Shown here piece after piece: positions 44,325 through 52,785 of a stretch of 64,000 bases of DNA (position 1 is its first letter; every line of letters starts with the position of its first letter). Origin of the DNA: Labrenzia sp. R4_2 (GTDB taxonomy: Bacteria > Pseudomonadota > Alphaproteobacteria > Rhizobiales > Stappiaceae); NCBI RefSeq assembly GCF_017743865.1, contig NZ_JAGHRJ010000001.1, positions 620,001-684,000 on the forward strand, written 5' to 3'. A program made the position numbers and the translations under genes. The notes beneath the pieces were generated by a model, which saw nothing but the letters and a program-made list of their open reading frames with translations, was not told where the DNA came from and ran no database searches.

Positions 44325-45542
44325 TTAGAAGTTTACCAGCTTGGGGGCAAGCGTTTCCTGCCGCTCAGCGAAAATGTCTCCAACACGTTGGCCAATGGCA
44401 TCGAGACCGCCAAGCAGATTGTCGACACCGGCCGTGCTGGGCGGCGCCATTTGCGGCAACTCCGACAAGGCTTCGGCCATCAGGTCGACATCCGGATACC
44501 GCTCAATCGGCAATACTTTCAACAGTTTGCTCTGCTCGGCGCGCTCCGCCCGGATGGCCTGTTCGCGGCGTGGCACCACACGCGGGACCATCAAAGTCGG
44601 TTTGTCGAAGGAGAGGATCTCGCAAAACGTGTTGTAGCCGCCCATCCCAACAATGGCCGTCGCATTTGCAAGATACGGCTCAATTTGCGGCGTAAACCGC
44701 AGCACTTCAACATCGCGCAGGTGTTCAGCGCGCTCTGTGAAGTCGGCCGCCGCCGCTGCCGGCATGAACGGTCCAAGAACGATCAGCGCTGGAAACAGAG
44801 GGCGTTGCCGTGCCTCATAGGCGCGCATCACCCAATCAACCATCTCCACACCATCGCCCCCGCCGCCCGGCGTCACAAGGATGTAAGGCTCTTCTTCGAA
44901 CGGCGCCGGTGCAGGCTGGTCTTCCGCCGACTTCGGCAAACTACGCCGGAGATAGCCGGTGTAGCGAAGTTTGTTCGTGATGGTTGGGGACACTTCCATG
45001 CCGTCGAGGGGGTTACAAATGCCCTCCGGTCCATAGACCCAGATCTCGTCATAGAGATTTTCCAGGGCCGGGTAGACGTTCTTGCGATCCCATTCTTCAG
45101 TGAGCGTCTCAGCGTCGTCCATGACGTCACGCAAGCCGAGAACGAGGCGTGTATCCGTTTTCTTCAAGGCCTCCAGAGTGCCGAGGACTTCACCGCGCAG
45201 GCCAGTCGGTTCCTTGTCGACAATGAAGATGTCCGGATCAAAAACTTCGGCTGTGTGCTCAATGATCGAGGAGCGGATCGCGAGCGTCTGGTCGATATTG
45301 ATGTGCAAGGACAGAGGTGTGTATTCGCCATTGCGCAGTTTGATGACACCGGGAATGCGGACGAAATCGACGCGGGAGCGGAACTCGAAGCTGCCAATGA
45401 TCGGCGAGCCGGACAGGATCAGGACAGACAGGGTGCTGAAGTCACCAACGAGGGATTGGGCAATTGCGCGGCAGCGTCGGAGATGTCCCAGCCCAAACGA
45501 GTCGTGGCTGTAAATCAGGATCTTCGGTGTCGTGGAACTCAT
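44325..45542 (-). CDS. MurG-like glycosyltransferase (SHDSFGLGHLRR type)
   Basis: 405 residues. The N-terminal loop ILIYSHDSFGLGHLRRCRAIA and the donor-side ILVTPGGGGDGVEMVDWVM, ATAIVGMGGYNTFCEILSF with FDKPTLMVPRVVPRREQAIRA show a GT-B fold of MurG kind. It is a homologue of the enzyme at 40559, and similar proteins often appear together. It begins the minus-strand block; its start (ATG 45542) faces the divergent degenerate ABC transporter across 230 bp. Confidence 0.85.
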   Translation of the reverse strand: MSSTTPKILIYSHDSFGLGHLRRCRAIAQSLVGDFSTLSVLILSGSPIIGSFEFRSRVDFVRIPGVIKLRNGEYTPLSLHINIDQTLAIRSSIIEHTAEVFDPDIFIVDKEPTGLRGEVLGTLEALKKTDTRLVLGLRDVMDDAETLTEEWDRKNVYPALENLYDEIWVYGPEGICNPLDGMEVSPTITNKLRYTGYLRRSLPKSAEDQPAPAPFEEEPYILVTPGGGGDGVEMVDWVMRAYEARQRPLFPALIVLGPFMPAAAAADFTERAEHLRDVEVLRFTPQIEPYLANATAIVGMGGYNTFCEILSFDKPTLMVPRVVPRREQAIRAERAEQSKLLKVLPIERYPDVDLMAEALSELPQMAPPSTAGVDNLLGGLDAIGQRVGDIFAERQETLAPKLVNF

Positions 45543-45690
45543 ACTGCCCCTGGAATTGTAATGCGGCCCCGCAGGCTTTATGTCTCATAAGGGCCGCGGT
45601 TGTCACGTCCAGATATCAGATCATCGGATGACTATCGACAGGAAGCGGTTCAAAGATTTAAAGATTAAGTGGCAGGGACCGATCAGGGTT

Positions 45691-45735
45691 GGCGCGTTAA
45701 TTTATTGTTTTTTGGTGTATCAACACCAACGCGCC
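45691..45735. promoter_or_regulatory. Nested inverted repeats in the divergent leader
   Basis: GGCGCGTT (45691-45698) pairs with AACGCGCC (45728-45735), and directly inside the right arm GGTGT/ACACC forms a second short hairpin. It lies 38 bp before the ABC-transporter ATG. It could be a structured 5' leader or a protein-binding site. Confidence 0.45.
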
Positions 45736-45772
45736 TGCCGTAATGTTGTGCCGGACCAAGTCGGATAAGCTG

Positions 45773-48358
45773 ATGGAAAAAAGCCTTTTTAGCTTCATTT
45801 GGAAGTACAGCTCACGTCAGCAAATCTACATTCTCATGGTCACGGTGCTGACCTATCCCGTCATTTACATCCTTCTTGAACTGCCGAAACTGATCATCAA
45901 CGACGCCGTGGAAGGGGACAATTTTCCGCGGACATTTTTCGGCTTCGACTTCGACCAGATCCCGTATCTGATCCTTTTGTGCTGCACATTTCTTTTCCTG
46001 GTCGTCGTTTCCAACGGTCTGAAATTCTACCTCAACGTTTACAAGGGACGGCTTGGCGAACGGATGTTGCGCCGTCTGCGCTTTGAACTCTTTCAGCGCG
46101 TCTTGCGGTTTCGGCTGCCGCATTTTCGTAAAGTGAGCTCCGGCGAGATCATTCCGATGATCACGTCAGAGGTGGAAGATGTTGGCGGTTTCGTCGGCGA
46201 AGCGTTTTCTCTGCCCGCCTATCAGGGCGGCATGCTGGTGGTCCAGCTCGGCTTCATTTTCATGCAGGACCCTTTGCTGGGCCTTGCAGCCGTCGCGTCC
46301 TATCCGGTTCAGGGCTATATCATTCCGATTTTGCAGCGAAAGGTCGCCCAGCTTTCCCGCAAGCGCGTGAAAAACATCCGGGTCATTGCCGACAAGGTGG
46401 GTGAAGGGATCACGGGCGTTGCGGAAATCCATGCCAACGATGCGTCCGCCTGGCATTCTGCAGACCTCTCCGATCGCCTCTACGAGAACTTCAAGATCCG
46501 GTACGAAATTTATAACCGGAAGTATTTCATTAAGTTTCTCAATAACTTCATGAACCAACTGACGCCGTTCTTCTTCTACATGATCGGCGGGTATCTTGTG
46601 ATCCAAGGCGACCTCAGCATGGGCGCTTTGCTCGCGGTGATCGCGGCCTACAAGGACCTCGCTGGCCCTTGGAAAGAGCTGCTCGCCTACTATCAGATGA
46701 CGGTTGACGTTGGCATCAAGTATCAGACCGTTGTTGAGAACTTCGATCCCGCCGACATTCACGACACCGATCGGCTGACCAATGATGAAACTGTGGACCT
46801 GAAAGGCGACGTGAAGTTCGAAAACGTCACGTTCTCCGGCGGCGCGGCTGGTCAGGAGGTGACGGATATTACCTTGAAGGTACCGGAGGGAACGGCTTGT
46901 GCGGTAATGGGGCCGGACGGTTCCGGACGGGCCGAAGTGTTGCAGCTCGCCGCCGGATTGGTTTCGCCTTTGACGGGCAAGGTCTATATCGGAGACCACG
47001 ACCTGGACAAGCTGACGGATTCCACACTTGGCCGGGAGATCGCCTATGTCGGCGGCGCGGTGCACGTATGGACCGGGACGATCCGCGAGAACCTTTATTA
47101 CGGCCTCCGTCACCGGCCATTGACGAAAGTCGAGCGCACGGGTGAAGAACTGAAGGTCTATAAACGCAGTCTGAGTGAGGCGGCCGAAACCAAAAACCCA
47201 TCCTACGACCTTGCCGCGGACTGGCATGATCTCAAAAAGGCCGGTGTCACCGATATCGATGCGCTTGATTTGAAGGCACTTGAGCTTCTGGGAGCAGTCC
47301 AGCTGGATGCGGATATCTACCGTCTCGGTCTTCAGTCGCGTTTTGATCCGTCTATGAACGATACGTTCGCCGAACGCATCTTGAATGTCCGCAAGGAACT
47401 GGTCGCCCGGATTGCGGCCGACCCGACCCTCGCGGGCCTTGTCGAGCTATGGGATCCATCCACCTTCAACGCCAGCGCCAGCCTTGCTGACAACCTGTTC
47501 TTCGCCGTGCCGTCCGATGCGGAAATCACGATGGATCAGGTGCCGGATCTGCCGGTTGTAAAGAGCTTCCTGTCGAGCAATGGATTCGACAAAAAGCTAC
47601 AGGATATTGGGGTCCAGATTGCAGAAACCATGCTGGAGCTCTTCTCCAACGTTTCGGGCAGCAGTGGCCTGCTTGGGTCCTATTCCTTCATCACGCAGGA
47701 AGAATTGCCCGAGTTCGAGCGCATGGTGCGCATTGCCCGGTCTGGACAAACCCGGCCCGGCCTCTCGGAAAACGACAAGTCACGCCTCACGGGCCTCGCG
47801 TTCAAACTGGTCCCAGCCCGTCACCGCTTGGGCGTGATGACCGACGAACTCAAGGCCGAAATCATTGCAGCCCGCGCAAAGTTCCTGGAAACCGTCGTCA
47901 AGGACAACGATGAGTTCCTGGCCTTCGATCCGGAGGTCTATCTGCCGCCGCTGACGATTGAAGACAATCTTCTCTTCGGCCGTCCGCGTGTCGATCGGCG
48001 CGACGCGCGCCGGCGCATCGACGCCGTTATCCGCTCAATCGTGGAAGAGACGGGTCTCCGCCAACCGATCATTTTTGCTGGCTTTGGCTTCCATGTCGGC
48101 GTTTCAGGGTCGCGGTTGTCCGCGGGCCAGCGCCGGCGGATTGCGCTTGTCCGCGGCCTTCTGAAAAATGCGCCGACAACCATCCTCGATGATGTCGCGA
48201 CCGGTATGACGGAGGAAGACAAGGCCTTGCGCGAAAACCTCAGGAGCATATTGTCCGGAAGGACGCTTCTGTTCGGGACTTCCAACGCAGATATCGCCGC
48301 TGAATTCGAGCATCGCTACACCCTGGATCAGGGGCGGCTGTCGGAGAGTGAAACATAA
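45773..48358 (+). CDS. Degenerate ABC-exporter-like protein with a large NBD insertion
   Basis: ATG 45773 gives 861 residues; ten upstream in-frame residues are unlikely. Residues 1-320 are an ABC-exporter membrane domain (helices near 17-40, 62-85, 150-190, 265-290). The nucleotide-binding part (345-861) is abnormal: Walker A reads GPDGSGRAE at 380, with Arg for Lys and Ala for Ser/Thr; about 290 residues are inserted before the signature (LSAGQRRR, 782); Walker B ends in Asp-Asp (TTILDDVA); the H-loop His is absent (FGTSNAD). The motif after the Q-loop occurs three times: TIRENLYYG at 436, SLADNLFFA at 570, TIEDNLLFG at 728, suggesting internal duplication. I infer ATP hydrolysis is weak or lost. 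It is probably translated with the cNMP-binding protein downstream. Confidence 0.85.
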   Translation: MEKSLFSFIWKYSSRQQIYILMVTVLTYPVIYILLELPKLIINDAVEGDNFPRTFFGFDFDQIPYLILLCCTFLFLVVVSNGLKFYLNVYKGRLGERMLRRLRFELFQRVLRFRLPHFRKVSSGEIIPMITSEVEDVGGFVGEAFSLPAYQGGMLVVQLGFIFMQDPLLGLAAVASYPVQGYIIPILQRKVAQLSRKRVKNIRVIADKVGEGITGVAEIHANDASAWHSADLSDRLYENFKIRYEIYNRKYFIKFLNNFMNQLTPFFFYMIGGYLVIQGDLSMGALLAVIAAYKDLAGPWKELLAYYQMTVDVGIKYQTVVENFDPADIHDTDRLTNDETVDLKGDVKFENVTFSGGAAGQEVTDITLKVPEGTACAVMGPDGSGRAEVLQLAAGLVSPLTGKVYIGDHDLDKLTDSTLGREIAYVGGAVHVWTGTIRENLYYGLRHRPLTKVERTGEELKVYKRSLSEAAETKNPSYDLAADWHDLKKAGVTDIDALDLKALELLGAVQLDADIYRLGLQSRFDPSMNDTFAERILNVRKELVARIAADPTLAGLVELWDPSTFNASASLADNLFFAVPSDAEITMDQVPDLPVVKSFLSSNGFDKKLQDIGVQIAETMLELFSNVSGSSGLLGSYSFITQEELPEFERMVRIARSGQTRPGLSENDKSRLTGLAFKLVPARHRLGVMTDELKAEIIAARAKFLETVVKDNDEFLAFDPEVYLPPLTIEDNLLFGRPRVDRRDARRRIDAVIRSIVEETGLRQPIIFAGFGFHVGVSGSRLSAGQRRRIALVRGLLKNAPTTILDDVATGMTEEDKALRENLRSILSGRTLLFGTSNADIAAEFEHRYTLDQGRLSESET

Positions 48359-48439
48359 TAATAAGCCGAACAGGCAGTCATTCGGCTGAACAGGCCGGTA
48401 CCAAGGGGAATAACACGAAAAGAGCCGCTCAACCGGCTC

Positions 48440-48910
48440 ATGGAGACAAATGTGACGCTGGAAACCGAAGTCGAAGCACTGCGAAAGGTGCCTTTGTTTC
48501 ACGGCATTGATGACACGAAACTGCGTTTGCTGGCATTCATCAGCGACCGAACCGAGTTTCAAACCGGTGAGCGCCTCTGCACACAAGGTGAGGAGGGTGA
48601 CAGCGCCTTTATCATCTTGTCCGGAGACGCGGACGTTCTCGTCAACACACCTGCGGGGGAGAAAAAAGTGGCCCAGGTGTCGGAGAACTCGATCGTCGGC
48701 GAGATCGCCATTCTCTGCGACGTTCCGAGGACGGCAACCCTGGTTGCCGCCAACAGCATGGACGTCCTGATGGTATCCAAAGACGATTTCTTAAAGCTTT
48801 TGAATGAGTTTCCGGATATTTCTCTTGAGGTGATGCGGACCCTGGCGATGCGTCTGGAACGGACGACCCGGGATCTGGCTGAAGCCCGCCAAGGAAACAG
48901 CGGCGGGTAG
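48440..48910 (+). CDS. Stand-alone cyclic nucleotide-binding domain protein
   Basis: 156 residues consisting of one CNBD flanked by helices; no DNA-binding or kinase domain follows. The phosphate-binding cassette reads VGEIAILCDVPRTATLVA at about 85-102, with Glu and Arg that contact the ribose and phosphate of cAMP/cGMP, so ligand binding should be intact. It starts 82 bp after the degenerate ABC transporter, with a small AGCCGAA/TTCGGCT hairpin in the gap. A partner protein must transmit the signal; the neighbouring transporter and hydrolase are the obvious candidates. Confidence 0.9.
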   Translation: METNVTLETEVEALRKVPLFHGIDDTKLRLLAFISDRTEFQTGERLCTQGEEGDSAFIILSGDADVLVNTPAGEKKVAQVSENSIVGEIAILCDVPRTATLVAANSMDVLMVSKDDFLKLLNEFPDISLEVMRTLAMRLERTTRDLAEARQGNSGG

Positions 48911-48921
48911 GGAGTAGCAGG

Positions 48922-49746
48922 TTGGCAGAGAATTTTTCGCTTCGTTGTTGGGGAGTCCGAGGGTCCACACCGACACCCGGCCAGAAAACTCTGCGCTATG
49001 GCGGTGAAACTTCCTGCTTTGAATTGCGAGCAGGAGATGCGCTGGTTCTGATTGATTGCGGCTCCGGCGCTCGAAACCTCGGGATGGATCTCTGTTCTGC
49101 CGGCTCCAGATCCTTCGATCTCCTGTTTACGCACACGCATTTGGATCACATCTGCGGTTTGCCATTCTTCAAGCCCGCTTATGATCCGAATTTTTCTGTC
49201 ACCGCCTGGGCCGGTCACTTCCAGGACGACACATGCCTGATGGATATCGTCAGCCGCATCATGTCGCCGCCGATCTTCCCCGTGGCTGCCAAGACCTTGA
49301 AAGCCGTGGAGTTCAAGACGTTCCGGGCAGGGGATGTGTTGCCGCGCCGTGATGAACTTGTGATCCGGACAATCCGCTTGAATCATCCTGGTGGAGCCTG
49401 CGGCTATCGGTTTGATTTCAAAGGCAAGTCCATTTGCATCATCACGGATCATGAACACGGAGATCCGGACGTTGACGCGGCGTTGCCTGCCTTCGTCGAA
49501 GGCGCGGATGTCATGATCTACGATGCGATGTACACCGATGCGGAGTATGAGAAGTTCAAGGGATGGGGCCATTCGACCTGGCAGAAGGCTGTGGAACTGG
49601 CAAAAATTGCGAAGGTTAAAACGCCGGTCCTCTTCCATCATGATCCGACCCGCTCCGACGAAGATCTAGATGAAATCGGCCTTGCGGCAAAAGCGGCCCA
49701 TCCCGGCACACTTGTTGCCAGTGAGGGCATGATCCTGGCGCCCTGA
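48922..49746 (+). CDS. Metallo-beta-lactamase-fold hydrolase
   Basis: TTG 48922 is seven bases after GGAG; 274 residues. The N-terminus LRCWGVRGSTPTPG and RYGGETSC loop and the zinc motif THTHLDHICG (HxHxDH) place it in the RNase Z/PhnP-like branch of the fold. Further ligands are expected in NHPGGACGYRFD, the CIITDHEHGDPD Asp and the final LFHHDPTRSD His. Members of this branch cleave phosphodiesters, including cyclic nucleotides in some cases. It begins 12 bp after the cNMP-binding gene, which makes a cyclic-nucleotide phosphodiesterase or a cNMP-controlled hydrolase worth considering; not proven. Confidence 0.85.
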   Translation: MAENFSLRCWGVRGSTPTPGQKTLRYGGETSCFELRAGDALVLIDCGSGARNLGMDLCSAGSRSFDLLFTHTHLDHICGLPFFKPAYDPNFSVTAWAGHFQDDTCLMDIVSRIMSPPIFPVAAKTLKAVEFKTFRAGDVLPRRDELVIRTIRLNHPGGACGYRFDFKGKSICIITDHEHGDPDVDAALPAFVEGADVMIYDAMYTDAEYEKFKGWGHSTWQKAVELAKIAKVKTPVLFHHDPTRSDEDLDEIGLAAKAAHPGTLVASEGMILAP

Positions 49747-49778
49747 AATCAGGTGTTCTGATTGTTCGTGTCCGAATA

Positions 49779-49805
49779 AAAAAATGGCGACCGAAAAGGC
49801 CGCCA
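49779..49805 (-). terminator. Possible minus-strand terminator
   Basis: TGGCGACC (49785-49792) and GGCCGCCA (49798-49805) form a stem with one A-C mismatch; read on the minus strand it is followed by seven T residues. It would stop antisense transcription into the hydrolase gene. On the + strand no T-run follows. Confidence 0.4.
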
Positions 49806-49920
49806 ACTTCTCAATATGATTTGCAAGTAAGTGATCCGTACTTTTCAGATTTCGTGCCTGTGGGAGCACGAGTGAAATCCGGGACCACGAAACCTCGGGA
49901 AATGCCCCTTCAACAGCTAC

Positions 49921-49937
49921 ATGATCAACGAGATCAT
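49921..49937. promoter_or_regulatory. Palindrome upstream of the LuxR-type gene
   Basis: ATGATC-AACGA-GATCAT has 6-bp perfect arms around 5 bases, 116 bp before the regulator start, in the right place for an activator or autoregulatory site. Confidence 0.4.
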
Positions 49938-50052
49938 CTTCAATTTATACAACTGTAGATGTGACGGCATGACCCAAATGGGCTATGCAATAGAAAAAGT
50001 GTCATTGATAATATCGCAGCAGTCACTTGGGGAATGAGGGGTTGAGCGGCAG

Positions 50053-51228
50053 GTGTCTGTCACGGTAGAGCAGTTCGCGGAGTTGTCTAATCTGGTCATC
50101 GCCGCCGCGATGGAGCCGGGGCGCTGGCAAGACGTTGCAGATGCCTTGGGCCGGGCAGTGGGGCCGCAAGTCTGCACCCAGATCATCGGCTATGACACCC
50201 ACACCAATTCGGCTCCCCTGGCCGTGGCCTCTGGCTATGATCCGGATATCTTGAAGCTCTACCAAGAGCACTATCACCTTCAAAACCCTTACGCCGTCCG
50301 TTTTGAGGACATGCGCGTTGGTGACGTGGTTCCAGCCGCGATGCTTTGCAATCCGAACGATATGATTCGGACCGCGTTCTATTCAGACCTCCTGCGTCCG
50401 ATGGAGGATATTTACTGCGGTGGCGGTACTCTTCTCTTCCGCGAAAAGGGACGGGTGTTCGTGTTCGGCGGCAATATGCGCGCAAAGGATCAGGATCGGT
50501 ATGAGGACACCTGGTTGTCCTTGTGCGCCAATATTGCACCGGTCATGCGCCAGTCCTTGGAGGTCAACCGAATGATTGCCGGATTGTCCTTTGAAAACTG
50601 GGCCTTGAGCCAGCACAATCTTGGATCACAGACCGCACTTATGCTCATTGATCCGAATTGCCGGATCCATTATGCGAGCGCCGAAGCTGAGCGCATGCTC
50701 CAGGCGGGCGAGGTAATGAAAACCGGTTTGTCTGGCAAATTGCAGTTTGCATGTGAAGAGCTGCATCACGCGATTACCCAACAGACGGGATCGCAAACAG
50801 CCCGCTGTGGTTCGGTTGTGCGAAGCTTGGCGTTTGAAACGGATCGGGGGCAACGCTGGACTTGCCGGAGCGTCGGTGTGGACCTCAGCAGACTTGATTG
50901 GTCGCCCTTTGGCAAAGTTTTCAATCAGCAAGGCCCGGCTCTTCTGATCGCTCTTAAACCGGAGACCAGCCGCCTGGACGTCAACAAGATGATCCAGAGC
51001 GCGCTCGGATTGAGTGAGATGGAAGCAGACACGGCGCTTTATCTGGCCGAAGGGATGACAGCTGCGGAAATTGCGGAAAGCCGCGAAGTGAGCATCCACA
51101 CCGTCCGGAATCAGATCAAGGCGGCGTTATCCAAATGCGGGTGCCGCCGCCAGGCCGACCTCGTTATTGCGGTTGACCGGCTCCGTACAACGGGCGCCCA
51201 CACTGCACCCCTGTCGCCGATCAAATAA
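50053..51228 (+). CDS. LuxR-family helix-turn-helix regulator
   Basis: GTG 50053 gives 391 residues. A C-terminal LuxR-type HTH (about 325-385) is clear: LGLSEMEADTALYLAEGMTAAEIAESREVS followed by HTVRNQIKAALSKCGCRRQ. The N-terminal 300 residues resemble a GAF/PAS-like sensor pair (GRWQDVADALGRAVG, ALMLIDPNCRIHYAS) without a receiver or an autoinducer-binding domain of the LuxR/TraR kind. The ligand is not known. It lies between the cNMP module and the cyclase at 51306; the stop is 77 bp before that cyclase, so the two may be co-transcribed. Confidence 0.9.
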   Translation: MSVTVEQFAELSNLVIAAAMEPGRWQDVADALGRAVGPQVCTQIIGYDTHTNSAPLAVASGYDPDILKLYQEHYHLQNPYAVRFEDMRVGDVVPAAMLCNPNDMIRTAFYSDLLRPMEDIYCGGGTLLFREKGRVFVFGGNMRAKDQDRYEDTWLSLCANIAPVMRQSLEVNRMIAGLSFENWALSQHNLGSQTALMLIDPNCRIHYASAEAERMLQAGEVMKTGLSGKLQFACEELHHAITQQTGSQTARCGSVVRSLAFETDRGQRWTCRSVGVDLSRLDWSPFGKVFNQQGPALLIALKPETSRLDVNKMIQSALGLSEMEADTALYLAEGMTAAEIAESREVSIHTVRNQIKAALSKCGCRRQADLVIAVDRLRTTGAHTAPLSPIK

Positions 51229-51305
51229 GCTCACATTCCAGCGGTCACTGCTTGCCATCCTGACTGTCAGCGGCAACATTCAGGCCAGATACAATCGGAC
51301 CGCTT

Positions 51306-52661
51306 ATGGCAAGACTTAGAGAAACGATTAGATACATCCTGCGCGGCGGGCCGCCCATCGATGGCCTGCCTGATCGGGTGCAAGCAGAAATCCGTGCCCG
51401 CGAGGCCGCATCGGAGCGGCTGATCGGCTGGGTTCAGCTGGCTTTGGTTCTGTTTTTTGCATCGCTTTATATGCTTGCACCGAGAGCTGAAGGGTCGGCC
51501 GGTTTTAATTTCGTCCCGATTGCGCTCGGCGCCTACTTCCTGTTCACCGTCACCCGCCTGGCGCTTTCCTACCGGTTCGAGCTGCCCGAGTGGTTTTTGT
51601 TGATCTCGATTTGCGTCGACATGGCGCTTCTAGTTGGACTGATATTCTCCTTCCATATCCAATACGACCAGCATCCGACCTTTTATCTGAAGACCCCAAC
51701 CTTGATGTATGTGTTCCTGTTCATTGGCTTGCGGGCGCTGCGGTTCGATCCGAGATTCGTTTTGACGACCGGCTTGGTGGCTGTTGTCGGTTGGATCGGG
51801 CTCGTGGCCTATGCGATTTTCTCCGACATGGGCGGGATGCGGGTCACCCGAAACTATGTTGAATACCTCACCGGCAACAGCATTTTGCTTGGGGCCGAGC
51901 TCGACAAGACCATGGTCATTCTGGCTGTGACGGTGCTGCTCTCCGCAGCGCTCTATCGCGGAAGGTCTATGTTGTTCGAGGCGACACGGGATCACAGCGC
52001 GGCCATGGATCTCAAACGTTTCTTTTCTCCGGAAGTGGCATCCTCCATCACCGAAGCCCATCAGGCGCTAGAAGCGGGCGAGGGAAGCTTGCGTGAAGCG
52101 GCGATCCTTTATGCCGATATCCGCTCCTTTACGTCGACATCGGCAGTTCTGCCGCCCGAAACAGTGCTGGCGGTTTTGGCCGAGTACCAGAATCTTGCTG
52201 TTGAGGTGATCACCCGGGAAGGCGGGCAGGTCGACAAGTTTTTAGGTGATGGCATTCTTGCGACCTTTGGCGCCGTCTCACCGTCTGAAACCTATGCAGC
52301 CGACGCCTTGCGCGCAGCGCAGGCGCTTGTGGCGGCGGTCACTGAGGCCCAAGACCGGTTCAAGGCGGCGGGCTGGCCGTCCGATCTGCGGGTTGGAACG
52401 GCCGTGGCCGCAGGTCCGGTGACCGTTGGCGTTATTGGGTCGAAAAACAGGTTGGAATTCACCGTGATCGGCGATGCCGTCAACCGCGCCGCCAAGCTGG
52501 AAGATGCCAACAAGGCCCAGCAGAGCAGCGCCTTGACCGACTGCGTGTCGCTGGATCTTGCTCGGGCGCAAGGCTATGCCGGGGATGCCGTCGACATTCG
52601 TCCATCCAGCAACGTCGGCGGTGTATCCGGCCCGGTCGATCTTGCTGTGCTGGCAAGGTAA
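51306..52661 (+). CDS. Integral-membrane class III adenylate/guanylate cyclase
   Basis: 451 residues. The first 215 residues have six membrane helices (LIGWVQLALVLFFASLYML, NFVPIALGAYFLFTVTRLAL, WFLLISICVDMALLVGLIF, FLFIGLRAL region, FVLTTGLVAVVGWIGLVAYA, MVILAVTVLLSAALY). The catalytic domain (about 260-445) has the metal aspartates in AAILYADIRSFTSTSA and VDKFLGDGILATFG and the purine-side LEFTVIGDAVNRAAKLED. The Lys-Asp pairing fits adenylate cyclase. It should dimerise in the inner membrane. With the cNMP-binding protein 2.4 kb upstream it may supply its ligand. Confidence 0.92.
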   Translation: MARLRETIRYILRGGPPIDGLPDRVQAEIRAREAASERLIGWVQLALVLFFASLYMLAPRAEGSAGFNFVPIALGAYFLFTVTRLALSYRFELPEWFLLISICVDMALLVGLIFSFHIQYDQHPTFYLKTPTLMYVFLFIGLRALRFDPRFVLTTGLVAVVGWIGLVAYAIFSDMGGMRVTRNYVEYLTGNSILLGAELDKTMVILAVTVLLSAALYRGRSMLFEATRDHSAAMDLKRFFSPEVASSITEAHQALEAGEGSLREAAILYADIRSFTSTSAVLPPETVLAVLAEYQNLAVEVITREGGQVDKFLGDGILATFGAVSPSETYAADALRAAQALVAAVTEAQDRFKAAGWPSDLRVGTAVAAGPVTVGVIGSKNRLEFTVIGDAVNRAAKLEDANKAQQSSALTDCVSLDLARAQGYAGDAVDIRPSSNVGGVSGPVDLAVLAR

Positions 52662-52756
52662 CCCGAAGTTCTGCTACCGGCTTGGCGCTGCTTCCCCAGT
52701 CTTTGAGCGCAAATCCGCTTGACGGACCGTTGAAACTCAGACACTTTGCCTTCCAA

Positions 52757-52774
52757 ATTGACGTTTTCGTCAAT
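52757..52774. promoter_or_regulatory. Inverted repeat 1 upstream of the SDR gene
   Basis: ATTGACG-TTTT-CGTCAAT is a perfect 7-bp palindrome, 54 bp before the SDR start. TTGACG may double as a -35 hexamer, which would place an operator over the promoter. Confidence 0.55.
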
Positions 52775-52785
52775 CAAAGTGATTA

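Larger units (their letters stand above)
49747..50052. other. 306-bp gap before the LuxR-type gene
   Basis: No gene is supported. It holds a stem (TGGCGACC/GGCCGCCA, 49785-49805, one mismatch) that is followed by a T-run only on the minus strand, a TCGTGC/GCACGA repeat at 49852-49871, and a palindrome at 49921-49937. The second half is AT-rich and probably contains the LuxR-gene promoter. Confidence 0.5.

Noticed and set aside
44388..45590. 400-codon open frame antisense to the MurG-like glycosyltransferase
   Set aside because: Long antisense frames are expected in GC-rich coding DNA; composition is basic and motif-free and it would cover a well-supported gene.
48559..49641. 360-codon minus-strand frame covering the CNBD and MBL genes
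   Set aside because: Opposite strand encodes two proteins with clear catalytic and binding motifs; this frame has none.
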